Source: Nocardioides insulae DSM 17944
GTDB lineage: Bacteria; Actinomycetota; Actinomycetes; Propionibacteriales; Nocardioidaceae
Direction of reading: 5' to 3'
Length of the DNA: 64,000 nt
NCBI RefSeq assembly: GCF_000422825.1
Contig: NZ_AUGU01000013.1
Coordinates: forward strand, 186,001 to 250,000
This document shows, in pieces, positions 41,482 to 50,463 of this stretch. The translations under genes and the position numbers were made by a program. The notes beneath the pieces are model-generated. The model was given only the letters and a program-made list of their open reading frames with translations. It ran no database searches and was not told the DNA's origin. The first letter of the stretch is position 1, and the number at the start of each line of letters is the position of its first letter.

Positions 41482-43803
41482 GTGGGACGACGAGCAGACC
41501 GGCACCAGCAGAACCCCGCCGATGGCAGGACCCGGCCCGAGGAGAGCCTCGAGGTCACGCCACAGGAGCACACCGCGGTCGGTGTCCCGGGCATCGCCCA
41601 CGCGATGGACTACGCCCTGCGGGAGATGGGTCCCGCCCGCAGCGCCCGGACACTGCTCGCGCTGAATCAGGACGGCGGCTTCGACTGCCCCTCCTGCGCC
41701 TGGCCCGATCCCGGGCCGGGCAAGCGCAAGCACGCCGAGTTCTGCGAGAACGGCGCCAAGGCGGTCGCCTGGGAGGCCACCCGAAAGCGGGTCGGCCCCG
41801 AGTTCTTCGCCGAGCACCCGGTCGCCTGGCTGCGGGACCAGACCGGTCACTGGCTGGAGAAGCAGGGGCGGCTGAGCCAACCGATGTACCTCGCCGAGGG
41901 CGCGAGCCACTACCGGCCGATCACCTGGGACGACGCCCTCGCGCTGATCGCCGACCGGCTGCGTGCTCTCCCCTCCCCCGACCGGGCCGCGTTCTACACC
42001 AGCGGCCGGGCCTCCAACGAGGCGGCCTTCGTCTATCAGCTGCTGGCCCGCAGGCTGGGCACCAACAACCTGCCCGACTGCTCCAACATGTGTCACGAGT
42101 CCAGCGGCACCGCCCTGACCCAGACGATCGGGATCGGCAAGGGCACCGTCACCTACGAGGACCTCGCCGAAGAGTCCGAGCTGATCATCATCGTCGGACA
42201 GAACCCCGGCACCAATCACCCCCGCATGCTCACAGCTCTGGAGGAGGCCAAGCAGCGCGGCGCCCGGATCGTCTCGGTCAACCCGCTGGCCGAGGCCGGG
42301 CTCACCCGCTACAAGAACCCGCAGACCGTGCGCGGCCTCGCCGGGCGCGGCACCGCGATCGCCGACCGGCATCTCGCCGTACGGGTCGGGGGCGACCAGG
42401 CCCTGTTCGCCGGGCTCAACAAGATCCTCGTCGAGCGCGATGCGCTGGACCACGACTTCCTCGATCGCTACACCGACGGGTACGCCGAGGCCGCCGCGTC
42501 CTGGGCGGACCTGGCCTGGGCCGACCTCGAGGAGCAGTCCGGTCTGCGGCGTACCACCCTGGAGGCGCTGGCCGACGAGGTGGCCTCCTCCGAGCGGGTG
42601 ATCGTCTGCTGGGCGATGGGGCTCACCCAGCATCGCAACGCGGTTCCCACGATCCGCGAACTGGTCAACTTCCTCCTACTTCGCGGCAACATCGGCCGTC
42701 CCGGCGCCGGGGCATGCCCGGTGCGCGGCCACAGCAACGTACAGGGCGACCGCACCATGGGGGTGTGGGAGAAGATGCCCGACGTCTTCCTGGACGCGCT
42801 GGGCGAGGAGTTCGACTTCGACCCTCCGCGCCGGCACGGGTTCGACACCGTCGACAGCATCCGGGCGATGCGCGACGGGCTGATCGACGTCTTCGTCGCG
42901 CTGGGCGGCAACTTCGTCGCTGCCACCCCTGACAGTGCCGTCACCGAGGCAGCCCTGGCACGGGTCGGGCTCACCGTGCAGATCGCCACCAAGCTCAACC
43001 ACTCCCACCTCCACCACGGCCGGGAGGCACTGATCCTCCCCTGCCTCGGGCGCAGCGAGCGGGACCTGCGACCCGGCGGCGAGCAGTTCGTCACCGTGGA
43101 GGACTCGATGAGCATGGTGCACACCTCCCGCGGCCGGCTCCTGCCCGGCTCCGCGGAACTGCGTAGCGAGGTCGCCATCGTGACGGGGATCGGTGAGGCC
43201 CTCTTCGGCTCCGAGGGAGGCATCGACTGGCGCGGGCTGGGCGAGGACTACCCCCGGATCCGCCGCCACATCGAGCACGTCGTACCCGGCTTCCACTCCT
43301 TCGAGGAGCGGCTCACCCAGCCGGGCGGATTCCAGTTGCCCAACGGCCCGCGCGACTCCCGTTCCTTCGCCACCGCCACCGGGAAGGGCCGGCTCACGGT
43401 CAATCCGCTCGAGCCGCTCGAGGTGCCCGAGGGGCACCTGATCCTGCAGACCATCCGCTCCCACGACCAGTTCAACACCACGATCTACGGGCTCGACGAC
43501 CGCTACCGGGGCATCCGCGGCGGACGCCGGGTGGTGCTGGTCAATCCCGATGACCTTCGGGCGCTCGGGCACAGCGACGGCGACGTCGTCGACCTGGTGA
43601 GCATCTGGCACGACCGCGAAGGCGCCCCGCCGCAGGAGCGACGCGCCCCGGGGTTCCGGGTGGTCGCGTACGGCACCCCGCGGCACTGCGCGGCGGCGTA
43701 CTTCCCGGAGGCGAACGTGCTGGTGCCCCTCGACTCCACCGCGGCCGAGTCCAACACACCGACCTCCAAGTCGGTCATCATCCGGCTCGAACCGGCCGGC
43801 TGA
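41482..43803 (+). CDS. FdhF/YdeP-type molybdopterin oxidoreductase (putative formate dehydrogenase-like)
   Basis: A 773-residue molybdopterin-guanine-dinucleotide enzyme of the FdhF-like (YdeP) group. An N-terminal CPSC and a downstream Cys form an incomplete Fe-S-type cluster site. CSNMCHESSG places Cys204-His205 where FdhF has its selenocysteine-histidine pair. NPGTNHPRMLTALEEA and RGAGACPVRGHSNVQGDRTMG are MGD-binding segments; the C-terminal domain holds TIRSHDQFNTTIYGLDDRYRGI. YdeP relatives are implicated in acid resistance rather than classical formate oxidation, so the substrate is open. It lacks a neighbouring electron-transfer subunit and is divergent from fdhD. Confidence 0.85.
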   Translation: MGRRADRHQQNPADGRTRPEESLEVTPQEHTAVGVPGIAHAMDYALREMGPARSARTLLALNQDGGFDCPSCAWPDPGPGKRKHAEFCENGAKAVAWEATRKRVGPEFFAEHPVAWLRDQTGHWLEKQGRLSQPMYLAEGASHYRPITWDDALALIADRLRALPSPDRAAFYTSGRASNEAAFVYQLLARRLGTNNLPDCSNMCHESSGTALTQTIGIGKGTVTYEDLAEESELIIIVGQNPGTNHPRMLTALEEAKQRGARIVSVNPLAEAGLTRYKNPQTVRGLAGRGTAIADRHLAVRVGGDQALFAGLNKILVERDALDHDFLDRYTDGYAEAAASWADLAWADLEEQSGLRRTTLEALADEVASSERVIVCWAMGLTQHRNAVPTIRELVNFLLLRGNIGRPGAGACPVRGHSNVQGDRTMGVWEKMPDVFLDALGEEFDFDPPRRHGFDTVDSIRAMRDGLIDVFVALGGNFVAATPDSAVTEAALARVGLTVQIATKLNHSHLHHGREALILPCLGRSERDLRPGGEQFVTVEDSMSMVHTSRGRLLPGSAELRSEVAIVTGIGEALFGSEGGIDWRGLGEDYPRIRRHIEHVVPGFHSFEERLTQPGGFQLPNGPRDSRSFATATGKGRLTVNPLEPLEVPEGHLILQTIRSHDQFNTTIYGLDDRYRGIRGGRRVVLVNPDDLRALGHSDGDVVDLVSIWHDREGAPPQERRAPGFRVVAYGTPRHCAAAYFPEANVLVPLDSTAAESNTPTSKSVIIRLEPAG

Positions 43804-43867
43804 GGGCGACTGCGACTCCGGCGTCTGGGCGGAAGGTCAGGCGGCGTCGATCAGCGCCGCCGCTGCC

Positions 43868-44287
43868 TCACGGTGCAAGACCCCGGAGATGCTCGGCGAG
43901 CACGACGTCCACGTACGCGTCGCCCCAGTCGCCGTCCCGCCAGGCGGCGGCGAGCGCGGCGGGATCGGGGACGGCGTCCAGCCGGTCGAGCAGGCGGTCC
44001 ACGGCCGCGCCGACCTCGCCCGCCGAGGTACGGTCCTCGACTGCCAGCGGGACGTCGAGGAGGAGCGGACAGTCCACGGCGCCGCCCTCGGGCTCCGGCA
44101 CCAGATCGTGCACCCAGCAGCCGACCTCGAAGACGAGATCGGCCTCGGGTTGCGGCCCACTGGACCGCAACGAGACGAACCAGGTCAGCTCATCGTGCCG
44201 AAGCCGCCACGCACCCTTGCGCAACGGCACCTTGCGCGCCTTGAACGCCTTCGCGGCAGCCGTCCGGACCGCCTTCTGCTGCATCAT
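43868..44287 (-). CDS. conserved hypothetical protein downstream of parE
   Basis: A 139-residue soluble protein. It opens with a Lys/Ala-rich helix (QQKAVRTAAAKAFKARKV) followed by WRLRHDELTWFVSLRSSG and VFEVGCWVHDL, which loosely resembles DUF4304-type proteins, but I am not sure. ATG 44287 starts nine bases after the parE stop on the same strand, so it is probably co-transcribed with parE. No catalytic motif is visible. Confidence 0.6.
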   Translation of the reverse strand: MMQQKAVRTAAAKAFKARKVPLRKGAWRLRHDELTWFVSLRSSGPQPEADLVFEVGCWVHDLVPEPEGGAVDCPLLLDVPLAVEDRTSAGEVGAAVDRLLDRLDAVPDPAALAAAWRDGDWGDAYVDVVLAEHLRGLAP

Positions 44288-44296
44288 CTCGACCGC

Positions 44297-46429
44297 TCAG
44301 GCGTCGATCGCGTCGACGTCGACCTCGTAGGCGCCCTGCACGATGAAGTCCTTGCGCGGCGCCACCTCCGAGCCCATCAGGAGCTCGAAGACCTCGGCCG
44401 CGACGTCGGCGTCATCGACGGTCAGGCGGCGGAGGGTACGGCGACGCGGGTCCATCGTGGTCTCGGCCAACTGATCGGCGTCCATCTCACCCAGACCCTT
44501 GTACCGCTGCACAGGGTCCTTCCAGTTCATCTTCTTCTTCGACAGCTCCGCGAGCTTCCGCTGCAGTTCGTCGTCGGAATAGGTGTAGACGTACTTATCC
44601 ATGCCCTTCTTGGGATTGGTCAGCTCGATGCGGTGCAACGGCGGCACCGCGGAGTAGACCCGTCCCGCCGCGATCATCTCCGGCATGTACTTGAAGAACA
44701 ACGTCGCCAACAGGGTGCGGATGTGCGACCCGTCGGAGTCGGCATCGGCCATGAAGATGATCCGGCCGTAGCGGCGCGCGTCCAGGTCGAAGGAGCGTCC
44801 CGACCCGGCACCGACCACCTGGATGATCGAGGCACACTCGGCGTTCTTCAGCATGTCGGCCACCGAGGCCTTCTGCACGTTGAGGATCTTGCCCCGGATC
44901 GGCAGCAGCGCCTGGAACTCGGCGTTGCGGGCGTACTGCGCGGTGCCCAGCGCCGAGTCACCCTCCACGATGAACAACTCGGTGCGATCGTTGTCACCCG
45001 AGCGGCAGTCGCGCAGCTTCGAGGGGAGGGAGGAGGACTCGAGGGCGTTCTTCCGACGCTGGGTCTCCTTGTGCTGGCGCGCGGCGATCCGGGTCTTGGA
45101 GGCACCGAGCACCTTCTCCATGACCAGCTTCGCCTGCTGCTTGCGCGCGCCCTTGGACTCGGTGAGGAACGTCTTGAGTTCCTGGGCGACCACCTTGCGC
45201 ACGACGGTGCGAGCCGACGGCGTACCGAGGATCTCCTTGGTCTGCCCCTCGAACTGGGGCTCGGCCAGGCGGACCGTGACCACGCTGGTCAGCCCTTCGA
45301 GGACGTCGTCCTTGACCACGTCGGTGTCGTTGACCTTGAGCACCTTGGTCGAGCGCATCGCGTCGTTGAAGGTCTTGGTCAGGGCCTGCTCGAATCCGCT
45401 CACGTGGGTGCCGCCCTTCGGCGTGGCGATCACGTTGACGAAGGACCGGACCTCGTTGTCGTAGCCGCTGCCCCAGCGGACGGCGACATCGACCTTCAAC
45501 TCCCGCTCGACGTCCTGCGGGCTCATGTGGCCCTGGTCGTCGAGCATCGGCACGGTCTCGGTGAACGTGTCGGCGCCCTGCAGCCGGAGTACGTCGGTGA
45601 CCGGCTCGTCCTTGGCGAGGAACTCCGCGAACTCCGCGATCCCGCCGTCGTGGCGGAACTTCTCCTCCACCGGCTCGGGGCCACGCTGGTCCCGGATCAC
45701 CAGCTCCAGACCGGGCACGATGAAGGAGGTCTGCCGTGCTCGGGCGATGAGCTCGTCGAGCAGGAACCCGGCGTCCTTGGTGAAGATCTGCCGATCCGGC
45801 CAGAACCGGACCAGGGTCCCGCTCCTGCCCTTGGCGACCCGCTTGCCGGTCCGGGTCAACCCGCTCTGGGGGGCGAAGGATGCCTTCGGCCCCTCCCCCT
45901 CGAAGACGCCGGGCAGCCCGCGCTGGAAGGAGAGCCCCTTCCGCGAGGGGGACCGGTCCACGTCGATGTCCATCCGCGAACTCAGGGCGTTCACCACCGA
46001 AAGACCCACGCCGTGCAGGCCGCCGGTCGCGGCGTAGGAGGACCCGCCGAACTTGCCGCCGGCGTGCAGCTTGGTGGCGACCACCTCGACGCCGGGCAGG
46101 CCGGTCTTGGGCTCCTTGTCGGTCGGGATGCCCCGGCCGTCGTCGTACACCTCGACCGAACCGTCGGGGTGCAGGGTGACCTCCACCCGACCGGCGTGAC
46201 CGGCCAGCGCCTCGTCGACACCGTTGTCGATGATCTCCCAGACGCAGTGCATGAGGCCGCGGGTGTCCGTGGACCCGATGTACATGCCCGGGCGCTTGCG
46301 AACCGCCTCGAGGCCTTCCAGGACGAGAAGGTGCGCGGCGTTGTACGTGTTGTCGATCGTGGGGCTCCTAGCAGTTGTGACGCACCGCTGAATGTACCCG
46401 CGACACGCCGCCCGGCCCTGTTCCCACAC
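44297..46429 (-). CDS. parE: DNA topoisomerase IV subunit B (ParE)
   Basis: Type IIA topoisomerase ATPase subunit, partner of parC. GHKL ATPase motifs: VWEIIDNGVDEALAG, DDGRGIP, GLHGVGLSVVNALS; then FWPDRQIF, TOPRIM motifs EGDSALGTA and MADADSDGSHIRTLL, and a C-terminal YKGLGEMDADQL. The start is unclear: GTG 46429 is the nearest conventional start but has no ribosome site and would put the TACATT box at 46391-46396 inside the gene. A perfectly spaced AGGAG precedes an ATC at 46357, three codons before the conserved TYNAAHLLVLEGLEAVRK. Translation from that ATC would give 686 residues. Confidence 0.9.
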   Translation of the reverse strand: MWEQGRAACRGYIQRCVTTARSPTIDNTYNAAHLLVLEGLEAVRKRPGMYIGSTDTRGLMHCVWEIIDNGVDEALAGHAGRVEVTLHPDGSVEVYDDGRGIPTDKEPKTGLPGVEVVATKLHAGGKFGGSSYAATGGLHGVGLSVVNALSSRMDIDVDRSPSRKGLSFQRGLPGVFEGEGPKASFAPQSGLTRTGKRVAKGRSGTLVRFWPDRQIFTKDAGFLLDELIARARQTSFIVPGLELVIRDQRGPEPVEEKFRHDGGIAEFAEFLAKDEPVTDVLRLQGADTFTETVPMLDDQGHMSPQDVERELKVDVAVRWGSGYDNEVRSFVNVIATPKGGTHVSGFEQALTKTFNDAMRSTKVLKVNDTDVVKDDVLEGLTSVVTVRLAEPQFEGQTKEILGTPSARTVVRKVVAQELKTFLTESKGARKQQAKLVMEKVLGASKTRIAARQHKETQRRKNALESSSLPSKLRDCRSGDNDRTELFIVEGDSALGTAQYARNAEFQALLPIRGKILNVQKASVADMLKNAECASIIQVVGAGSGRSFDLDARRYGRIIFMADADSDGSHIRTLLATLFFKYMPEMIAAGRVYSAVPPLHRIELTNPKKGMDKYVYTYSDDELQRKLAELSKKKMNWKDPVQRYKGLGEMDADQLAETTMDPRRRTLRRLTVDDADVAAEVFELLMGSEVAPRKDFIVQGAYEVDVDAIDA
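46391..46396 (-). promoter_or_regulatory. -10 element upstream of parE
   Basis: TACATT on the minus strand matches TANNNT. Transcription would begin near 46383, about 25 bases before the AGGAG site and the ATC codon at 46357. This argues against translation starting at GTG 46429. Confidence 0.45.
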
Positions 46430-46602
46430 CCGTTCGGGCGCAACTAGCGTGATGCACATCTACCGGCTGCGTCCCGTGGGCGCCACAGGGAGGAGGCACG
46501 AGCGTCGCGGTCCGATCCGACCTCGGGTCCGACGACTGGGATCCAAGTACCGAATGCGAAGCATCCGTGATGGGATTCAGGTGAGGTGAACCACGTGGGG
46601 GC

Positions 46603-46629
46603 GGGAATCTTGTGTCCCCGGGTTACGTT
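46603..46629 (+). promoter_or_regulatory. ECF-sigma-like promoter of the DUF7455 gene
   Basis: GGGAAT at 46603-46608 is followed after 17 bases by CGTT at 46626-46629, matching the GGAAY-N17-CGTT pattern of extracytoplasmic sigma factors. The same pair with the same spacing lies ahead of sigB. The predicted start leaves a leader of about 30 bases. TACGTT at 46624 also fits a primary -10 box. Confidence 0.45.
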
Positions 46630-46666
46630 CTCTCTGTGTCACCGACAGATCAGAAATGAGGCCGAT

Positions 46667-46897
46667 GTGACCACTGCCGTTGCCCCCAGCACCCCGCTGT
46701 CCGCCCTGGACCGCTGCGACCGTTGCGGCGCCCAGGCCTACCTGCGGGTCGAGCTCCAGTCGGGCGGTGAGCTGCTCTTCTGCGCACACCACGCACGTGA
46801 ACACGGAGAAAAGCTCAAGGAGATCGCCGTCAACGTCGTCGACGAGACCCACAAGCTTGCCGGCGGTCCCAGCGAGGCCGCCACCACTGAGTCCTGA
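46667..46897 (+). CDS. DUF7455 family small zinc-binding-like protein
   Basis: A 76-residue protein. CDRCGAQAYLRVEL followed by LLFCAHHAREH gives a CxxC...CxxH arrangement probably binding zinc, typical of the actinobacterial DUF7455 family. GAGG lies upstream of GTG 46667; the frame extends farther to 46586 without a plausible start. It ends just before a strong terminator. Function unknown; the ECF-like promoter suggests a stress-related role. Confidence 0.75.
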   Translation: MTTAVAPSTPLSALDRCDRCGAQAYLRVELQSGGELLFCAHHAREHGEKLKEIAVNVVDETHKLAGGPSEAATTES

Positions 46898-46919
46898 ACC
46901 GACTCACCACCGAGCAACA

Positions 46920-46953
46920 CCTACGGGCCCCGGAGAGTTCCGGGGCCCGTAGG
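46920..46953. terminator. intrinsic terminator-like hairpin after the DUF7455 gene
   Basis: A perfect 14-bp stem (CCTACGGGCCCCGG) around a 6-base loop, followed by CATCTTC. It separates the DUF7455 gene from the DUF456 gene. Confidence 0.75.
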
Positions 46954-46983
46954 CATCTTCAGAGCCGATGAGGAGCGCCGAGC

Positions 46984-47475
46984 GTGAGCACCGTGCTGGT
47001 CACCGTCCTGGTCTCGCTGGCGATCGCGGTCGGCCTGGCCGGGATCGTCGTACCGATCCTCCCCGGCGTCCTGCTGATCGCCGTCGCGCTGTTCTGCTGG
47101 GCACTGTTCACCGGCGGCACCACCGCCTGGGTCGTCTTCGGCCTGGCCCTCGCGATCCTGCTGGTGGGCCAGGTGGTGAAGTACCTCATCCCCGGGAAGC
47201 GACTCAGTAGCAACGACATTCCGGCGAGCACCCAGTGGTTGGGCGTGCTGCTCGGCGTCGTCGGCTTCTTCGTCATCCCGGTCGTCGGGCTGTTCATCGG
47301 GTTCCCGATCGGCGTCTACCTCGCCGAGTGGCACCGGGTCGGCCACGACCGGGCCTGGAACTCGACCGTGCACGCCCTGAAGGCCCTCGGGCTCAGCATC
47401 GTGATCGAGCTGATCTCCGCGCTGATCGCGGTGCTGGTCTGGGTCTGCGGATTGGTCGCGCTGGCACTCACCTGA
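46984..47475 (+). CDS. DUF456 family membrane protein
   Basis: A 163-residue membrane protein with about five hydrophobic segments and the glycine-rich VGLAGIVVPILPGVLLI and GFFVIPVVGLFIGFPIGVYLAEW segments of DUF456 proteins. A charged loop (PGKRLSSNDIPAS) separates the two halves. GAGGAG lies upstream of GTG 46984. Function unknown. It converges with sigA across a hairpin at 47501-47529. Confidence 0.82.
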   Translation: MSTVLVTVLVSLAIAVGLAGIVVPILPGVLLIAVALFCWALFTGGTTAWVVFGLALAILLVGQVVKYLIPGKRLSSNDIPASTQWLGVLLGVVGFFVIPVVGLFIGFPIGVYLAEWHRVGHDRAWNSTVHALKALGLSIVIELISALIAVLVWVCGLVALALT

Positions 47476-47500
47476 TCCGACACCTCGACCGAAACCAGCA

Positions 47501-47529
47501 ACGGCCATCCCGGAATCCGGGAGGGCCGT
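47501..47529. terminator. bidirectional terminator-like hairpin between DUF456 and sigA
   Basis: Arms of 14 bases (ACGGCCATCCCGGA) with one mismatch meet at a single central base, between two convergent genes. Confidence 0.65.
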
Positions 47530-47547
47530 CGCATGATCTCGGCTGGA

Positions 47548-49026
47548 TCAGTCCAGGTAGTCGCGCAGGACCTGGGAGCGCGAGGGGTGGCGCAGCTTGG
47601 ACATGGTCTTGGACTCGATCTGGCGGATCCGCTCGCGGGTCACGCCGTACACCTTGCCGATCTCGTCGAGCGTCTTCGGCTGGCCGTCGGTCAGGCCGAA
47701 GCGCATCGAGACCACACCGGCCTCACGCTCGGACAGGGTGTCCAGGACGGCGTGGAGCTGCTCCTGGAGCAGGGTGAAGCTGACCGCGTCGGCGGGCACG
47801 ATGGCCTCGGAGTCCTCGATCAGGTCACCGAACTCGGAGTCGCCGTCCTCGCCCAGCGGGGTGTGCAGCGAGATCGGCTCACGGCCGTACTTCTGCACCT
47901 CGATGACCTTCTCCGGGGTCATATCGAGCTCCTTGGCCAGCTCCTCCGGGGTGGGCTCGCGGCCCAGATCCTGGAGCATCTGACGCTGGACCCGGGCCAG
48001 CTTGTTGATGACCTCGACCATGTGCACGGGGATACGGATCGTGCGCGCCTGATCGGCCATCGCCCGCGTGATCGCCTGCCGGATCCACCAGGTGGCGTAG
48101 GTGGAGAACTTGTAGCCCTTGGTGTAGTCGAACTTCTCGACCGCACGGATCAGACCGAGGTTGCCCTCCTGGATGAGATCCAGGAAGAGCATGCCGCGGC
48201 CGGTGTAGCGCTTGGCGAGGGAGACGACCAGCCGGAGGTTGGCCTCCAGCAGGTGGTTCTTGGCCCGCTTGCCGTCCTCGGCGATCCACTCGAGCTCCTC
48301 GAGCAGCTTGGGGCTGATCTTGCCGCCCTTGGCGAGCTTCTCCTCCGCGAAGAGGCCGGCCTCGATCCGCTTGGCGAGCTCGACCTCCATCTCGGCGTTG
48401 AGCAGCGGAACCTTGCCGATCTGCTTGAGGTAGTCCTTCACCGGGTCGGCGGTCGCGCCCGCGACCATGACCTGCTGCTCGGGCTCGTCGGTGTCATCGG
48501 AGGTGGAGACGACGAAGGAGGCCTCCTTCTCGTCCTCCTTGATCGTCGGGTCGGCCTTGAGATCCTTCTCGAACTGCTCATCGGAGATGTCGGGAAGGAT
48601 CTTCTTGCCGTCCGGCCCGATCTTGACCTCTTCGGCCGGAAGCTCGACCTCGACCGCCTCGACCTCGGCAGCCTGCGCCTGCGCGCTGGCGGACGTCTTC
48701 GCCGGCTTCTTCGCGGCCGGCGAGGCGGGAGCGGCCGCCTTCTTCGGCGCGGCCTTCTTGGCGGAGGCCTTCGCGGTGGCAGTGCCCTTGCGGGTGGTCG
48801 CGGCCACCGCGCGGGAGGCCCCTGCGCCGATGTCGACCGAGATCCCCAACGCGCTCAGATGCATCATCAGCGACTTGAGGTGGCGCGGCTCAACCGCGGC
48901 ATCCTCGGTCGCCTGTCGGACCTCTTCGGGAGTGACCCGGCCAGCCGGCTGACCAGTCTGGATGAGGGTCACGACGGCGGGGTGCGCGAGCACCTCAGCT
49001 GGGATCTTGCGTGCGTTCGAGGACAC
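47548..49026 (-). CDS. sigA: primary RNA polymerase sigma factor (SigA/HrdB)
   Basis: A 492-residue principal sigma factor. A long N-terminal region (Ala/Lys-rich [16 protein letters not shown], then acidic) is typical of actinobacterial SigA. Region 1.2 starts at [19 protein letters not shown]; region 2 has [20 protein letters not shown] and [20 protein letters not shown] (core binding, -10 recognition); region 3 has [18 protein letters not shown]; region 4 has [19 protein letters not shown] for the -35. Start: GTG 49026 has GAGAGG five bases upstream; GTG 49032 is in frame but overlaps that element. It directs housekeeping transcription, including the TANNNT promoters noted in this window. 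Confidence 0.93.
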   Translation of the reverse strand: MSSNARKIPAEVLAHPAVVTLIQTGQPAGRVTPEEVRQATEDAAVEPRHLKSLMMHLSALGISVDIGAGASRAVAATTRKGTATAKASAKKAAPKKAAAPASPAAKKPAKTSASAQAQAAEVEAVEVELPAEEVKIGPDGKKILPDISDEQFEKDLKADPTIKEDEKEASFVVSTSDDTDEPEQQVMVAGATADPVKDYLKQIGKVPLLNAEMEVELAKRIEAGLFAEEKLAKGGKISPKLLEELEWIAEDGKRAKNHLLEANLRLVVSLAKRYTGRGMLFLDLIQEGNLGLIRAVEKFDYTKGYKFSTYATWWIRQAITRAMADQARTIRIPVHMVEVINKLARVQRQMLQDLGREPTPEELAKELDMTPEKVIEVQKYGREPISLHTPLGEDGDSEFGDLIEDSEAIVPADAVSFTLLQEQLHAVLDTLSEREAGVVSMRFGLTDGQPKTLDEIGKVYGVTRERIRQIESKTMSKLRHPSRSQVLRDYLD

Positions 49027-49172
49027 GAACACCTCTCGTGAACTGGCTTCGGGGCGCGGCCATGCCCGGTGTCGTCAAGAGCCGCTCCGTCATTCTGCCA
49101 CGGCCCTCAAACAGTCGCGGCATCGACCTGCCCGCCACGGAGGGCCGATCCGCTCACACGGCAGCCTCCACG

Positions 49173-49772
49173 TCATGGCTGCTCCGTCTTGGCCGTCTTG
49201 GCCGTCTTGGCCGCCTTGGCTGCGGCCTTCATCTCCTTCTTGTGGTCACGCACCTTCTGCAGCGAAGCCCCGTCGACCACGTCGGCGACCGAGCGATAAC
49301 CCTCCAGCGCGTAATCACCCACGACCTGCTCCCACCCCGGCGGCCGGACGCCGAGCTGCTTGGCCAGCAGGGCGACGAAGATCCGGGCCTTCTGTTGACC
49401 GAACCCGGGGAGAGCCTGGACCCGCCGCAGCAAATCCCGGCCGGTGCTCGCCTCGGTCCACAGCCGCGATGCGTCCCCGCCGTACTCCCGCAGCACGAGG
49501 GCTGCGAGCTCCTGGAGGCGCGCAGCCATCGAACCGGGGAAGCGATGGATCGCAGGCGTCTGGGCACAGAGGGCGGCGAACTCCTCCGGGTTGGCCGCGG
49601 CGATCTCGGCGGGATCGAAGGACCCGAACCGTTCGGCCACCTTGGCCGGCCCGCGGAAGGCGTGCTCCATGGGGTATTGCTGATCGAGCATCATGCCGAC
49701 CAGCAGGGCGAACGGGTCCTCGGAGAGGATCTGGTCAGCGGCCGGGTCGCCGGTGATCTGCAAGGTGACCAT
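49173..49772 (-). CDS. HhH-GPD-type (endonuclease III-like) DNA repair protein
   Basis: A 199-residue helix-hairpin-helix protein. QYPMEHAFRGPAKVAERFG and RVQALPGFGQQKARIFVALL match the HhH-GPD base-excision glycosylase pattern, but no Cys cluster and no obvious catalytic Lys is seen, as in a short actinobacterial subfamily. The Lys/Ala/Thr tail (KAAKTAKTAKTE) comes from a nine-base repeat. Start: ATG 49772 begins the conserved VTLQITGDPAAD; the open frame continues to 49856 through low-complexity residues. It lies 146 bases upstream of sigA on the same strand. Confidence 0.72.
   Translation of the reverse strand: MVTLQITGDPAADQILSEDPFALLVGMMLDQQYPMEHAFRGPAKVAERFGSFDPAEIAAANPEEFAALCAQTPAIHRFPGSMAARLQELAALVLREYGGDASRLWTEASTGRDLLRRVQALPGFGQQKARIFVALLAKQLGVRPPGWEQVVGDYALEGYRSVADVVDGASLQKVRDHKKEMKAAAKAAKTAKTAKTEQP
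49184..49219. repeat. nine-base tandem repeat in the 3' end of the HhH-GPD gene
   Basis: Three exact copies of CCGTCTTGG and a fourth with one change (CCGCCTTGG). On the coding strand they give the repeated Ala-Lys-Thr tail. Copy number could vary between strains without a frameshift. Confidence 0.8.
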
Positions 49773-49887
49773 GTCTCCCATCATCGCACCCACGAGCGGC
49801 GCGAACCCCCGCAGGCGAGCGCCCTGCGCTGCTCGAGGTGGACGCGGTCCGAGCACCGAGCGTTCAGTCGGTGCGCTGGCGAGCGAG

Positions 49888-50292
49888 TCAGTACTTGGCC
49901 TTGACCGCGAGGACCGGGCAGTGGGCGTCGAGCAGGATCCGCTGGGCGTTGCTGCCCAGGATCAACTTGCCGACCGGCGATCGCTTGCGGAGACCGATGA
50001 CGATCAACTCGGCCTCGTTGGCCTCGGCGATGCTGACCAGGTCTTCGGCGGGTTCGAAGCCGCGGACCAATTGGCGCACGACGTAGGGGACGCCCGACTC
50101 ATCGAGCCTGGTGCGAACCTTCTCCAAGTCGTCCTCGGCCCGACGTGCCGCAGTGTCATCGAAATCCGAGCCACCGCGGTGTGAACTCACCACCACGATC
50201 CGCGCGTCGCGCAGACGGGCCTCCTCGATCGCCTTGTCGAGGGCCGCCTCGCCCTCCGGCTTGGGAACGTAACCGACCACCACGGACCCCAT
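49888..50292 (-). CDS. universal stress protein (UspA family)
   Basis: A 134-residue single Usp domain. The N-terminus MGSVVVGYVPKPEGEAALD and the C-terminal nucleotide loop IGLRKRSPVGKLILGSNAQRILLDAHCPVLAVK contain the G-x2-G-x9-G-(S/T) motif of ATP-binding Usps. Start: ATG 50292 has GAGGAG six bases upstream; TTG 50298 is less likely. A palindrome of CRP/FNR type lies about 40 bases upstream, so expression probably responds to energy or oxygen status. Confidence 0.88.
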   Translation of the reverse strand: MGSVVVGYVPKPEGEAALDKAIEEARLRDARIVVVSSHRGGSDFDDTAARRAEDDLEKVRTRLDESGVPYVVRQLVRGFEPAEDLVSIAEANEAELIVIGLRKRSPVGKLILGSNAQRILLDAHCPVLAVKAKY

Positions 50293-50331
50293 GACCAACT
50301 CCTCGTCACCTGCGCGTATCCATCCCGGTCA

Positions 50332-50347
50332 GGTGATCTGGATCACT
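50332..50347. promoter_or_regulatory. putative CRP/FNR-family binding site upstream of uspA
   Basis: GGTGATCTGGATCACT contains GTGA-N6-TCAC, the core of CRP/GlxR sites, and also GTGAT-N4-ATCAC, one base per arm from an FNR site. Its centre lies about 47 bases upstream of the uspA start codon. Confidence 0.45.
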
Positions 50348-50463
50348 CGACCGGTCAGCACGCTACGCCATTTCGGGCACCCCATCAGCCCCAGACTCGC
50401 AGGGTGCGCGAAACGCCCTGTGGACTGCGCACTGAATCCGCCGGCGAGGGGAACGAGGTCCAC

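Noticed and set aside
43889..46447. 852-codon plus-strand open frame
   Set aside because: Antisense to parE and its downstream gene; low-complexity Leu/Gly/Arg/Asp sequence without domains.
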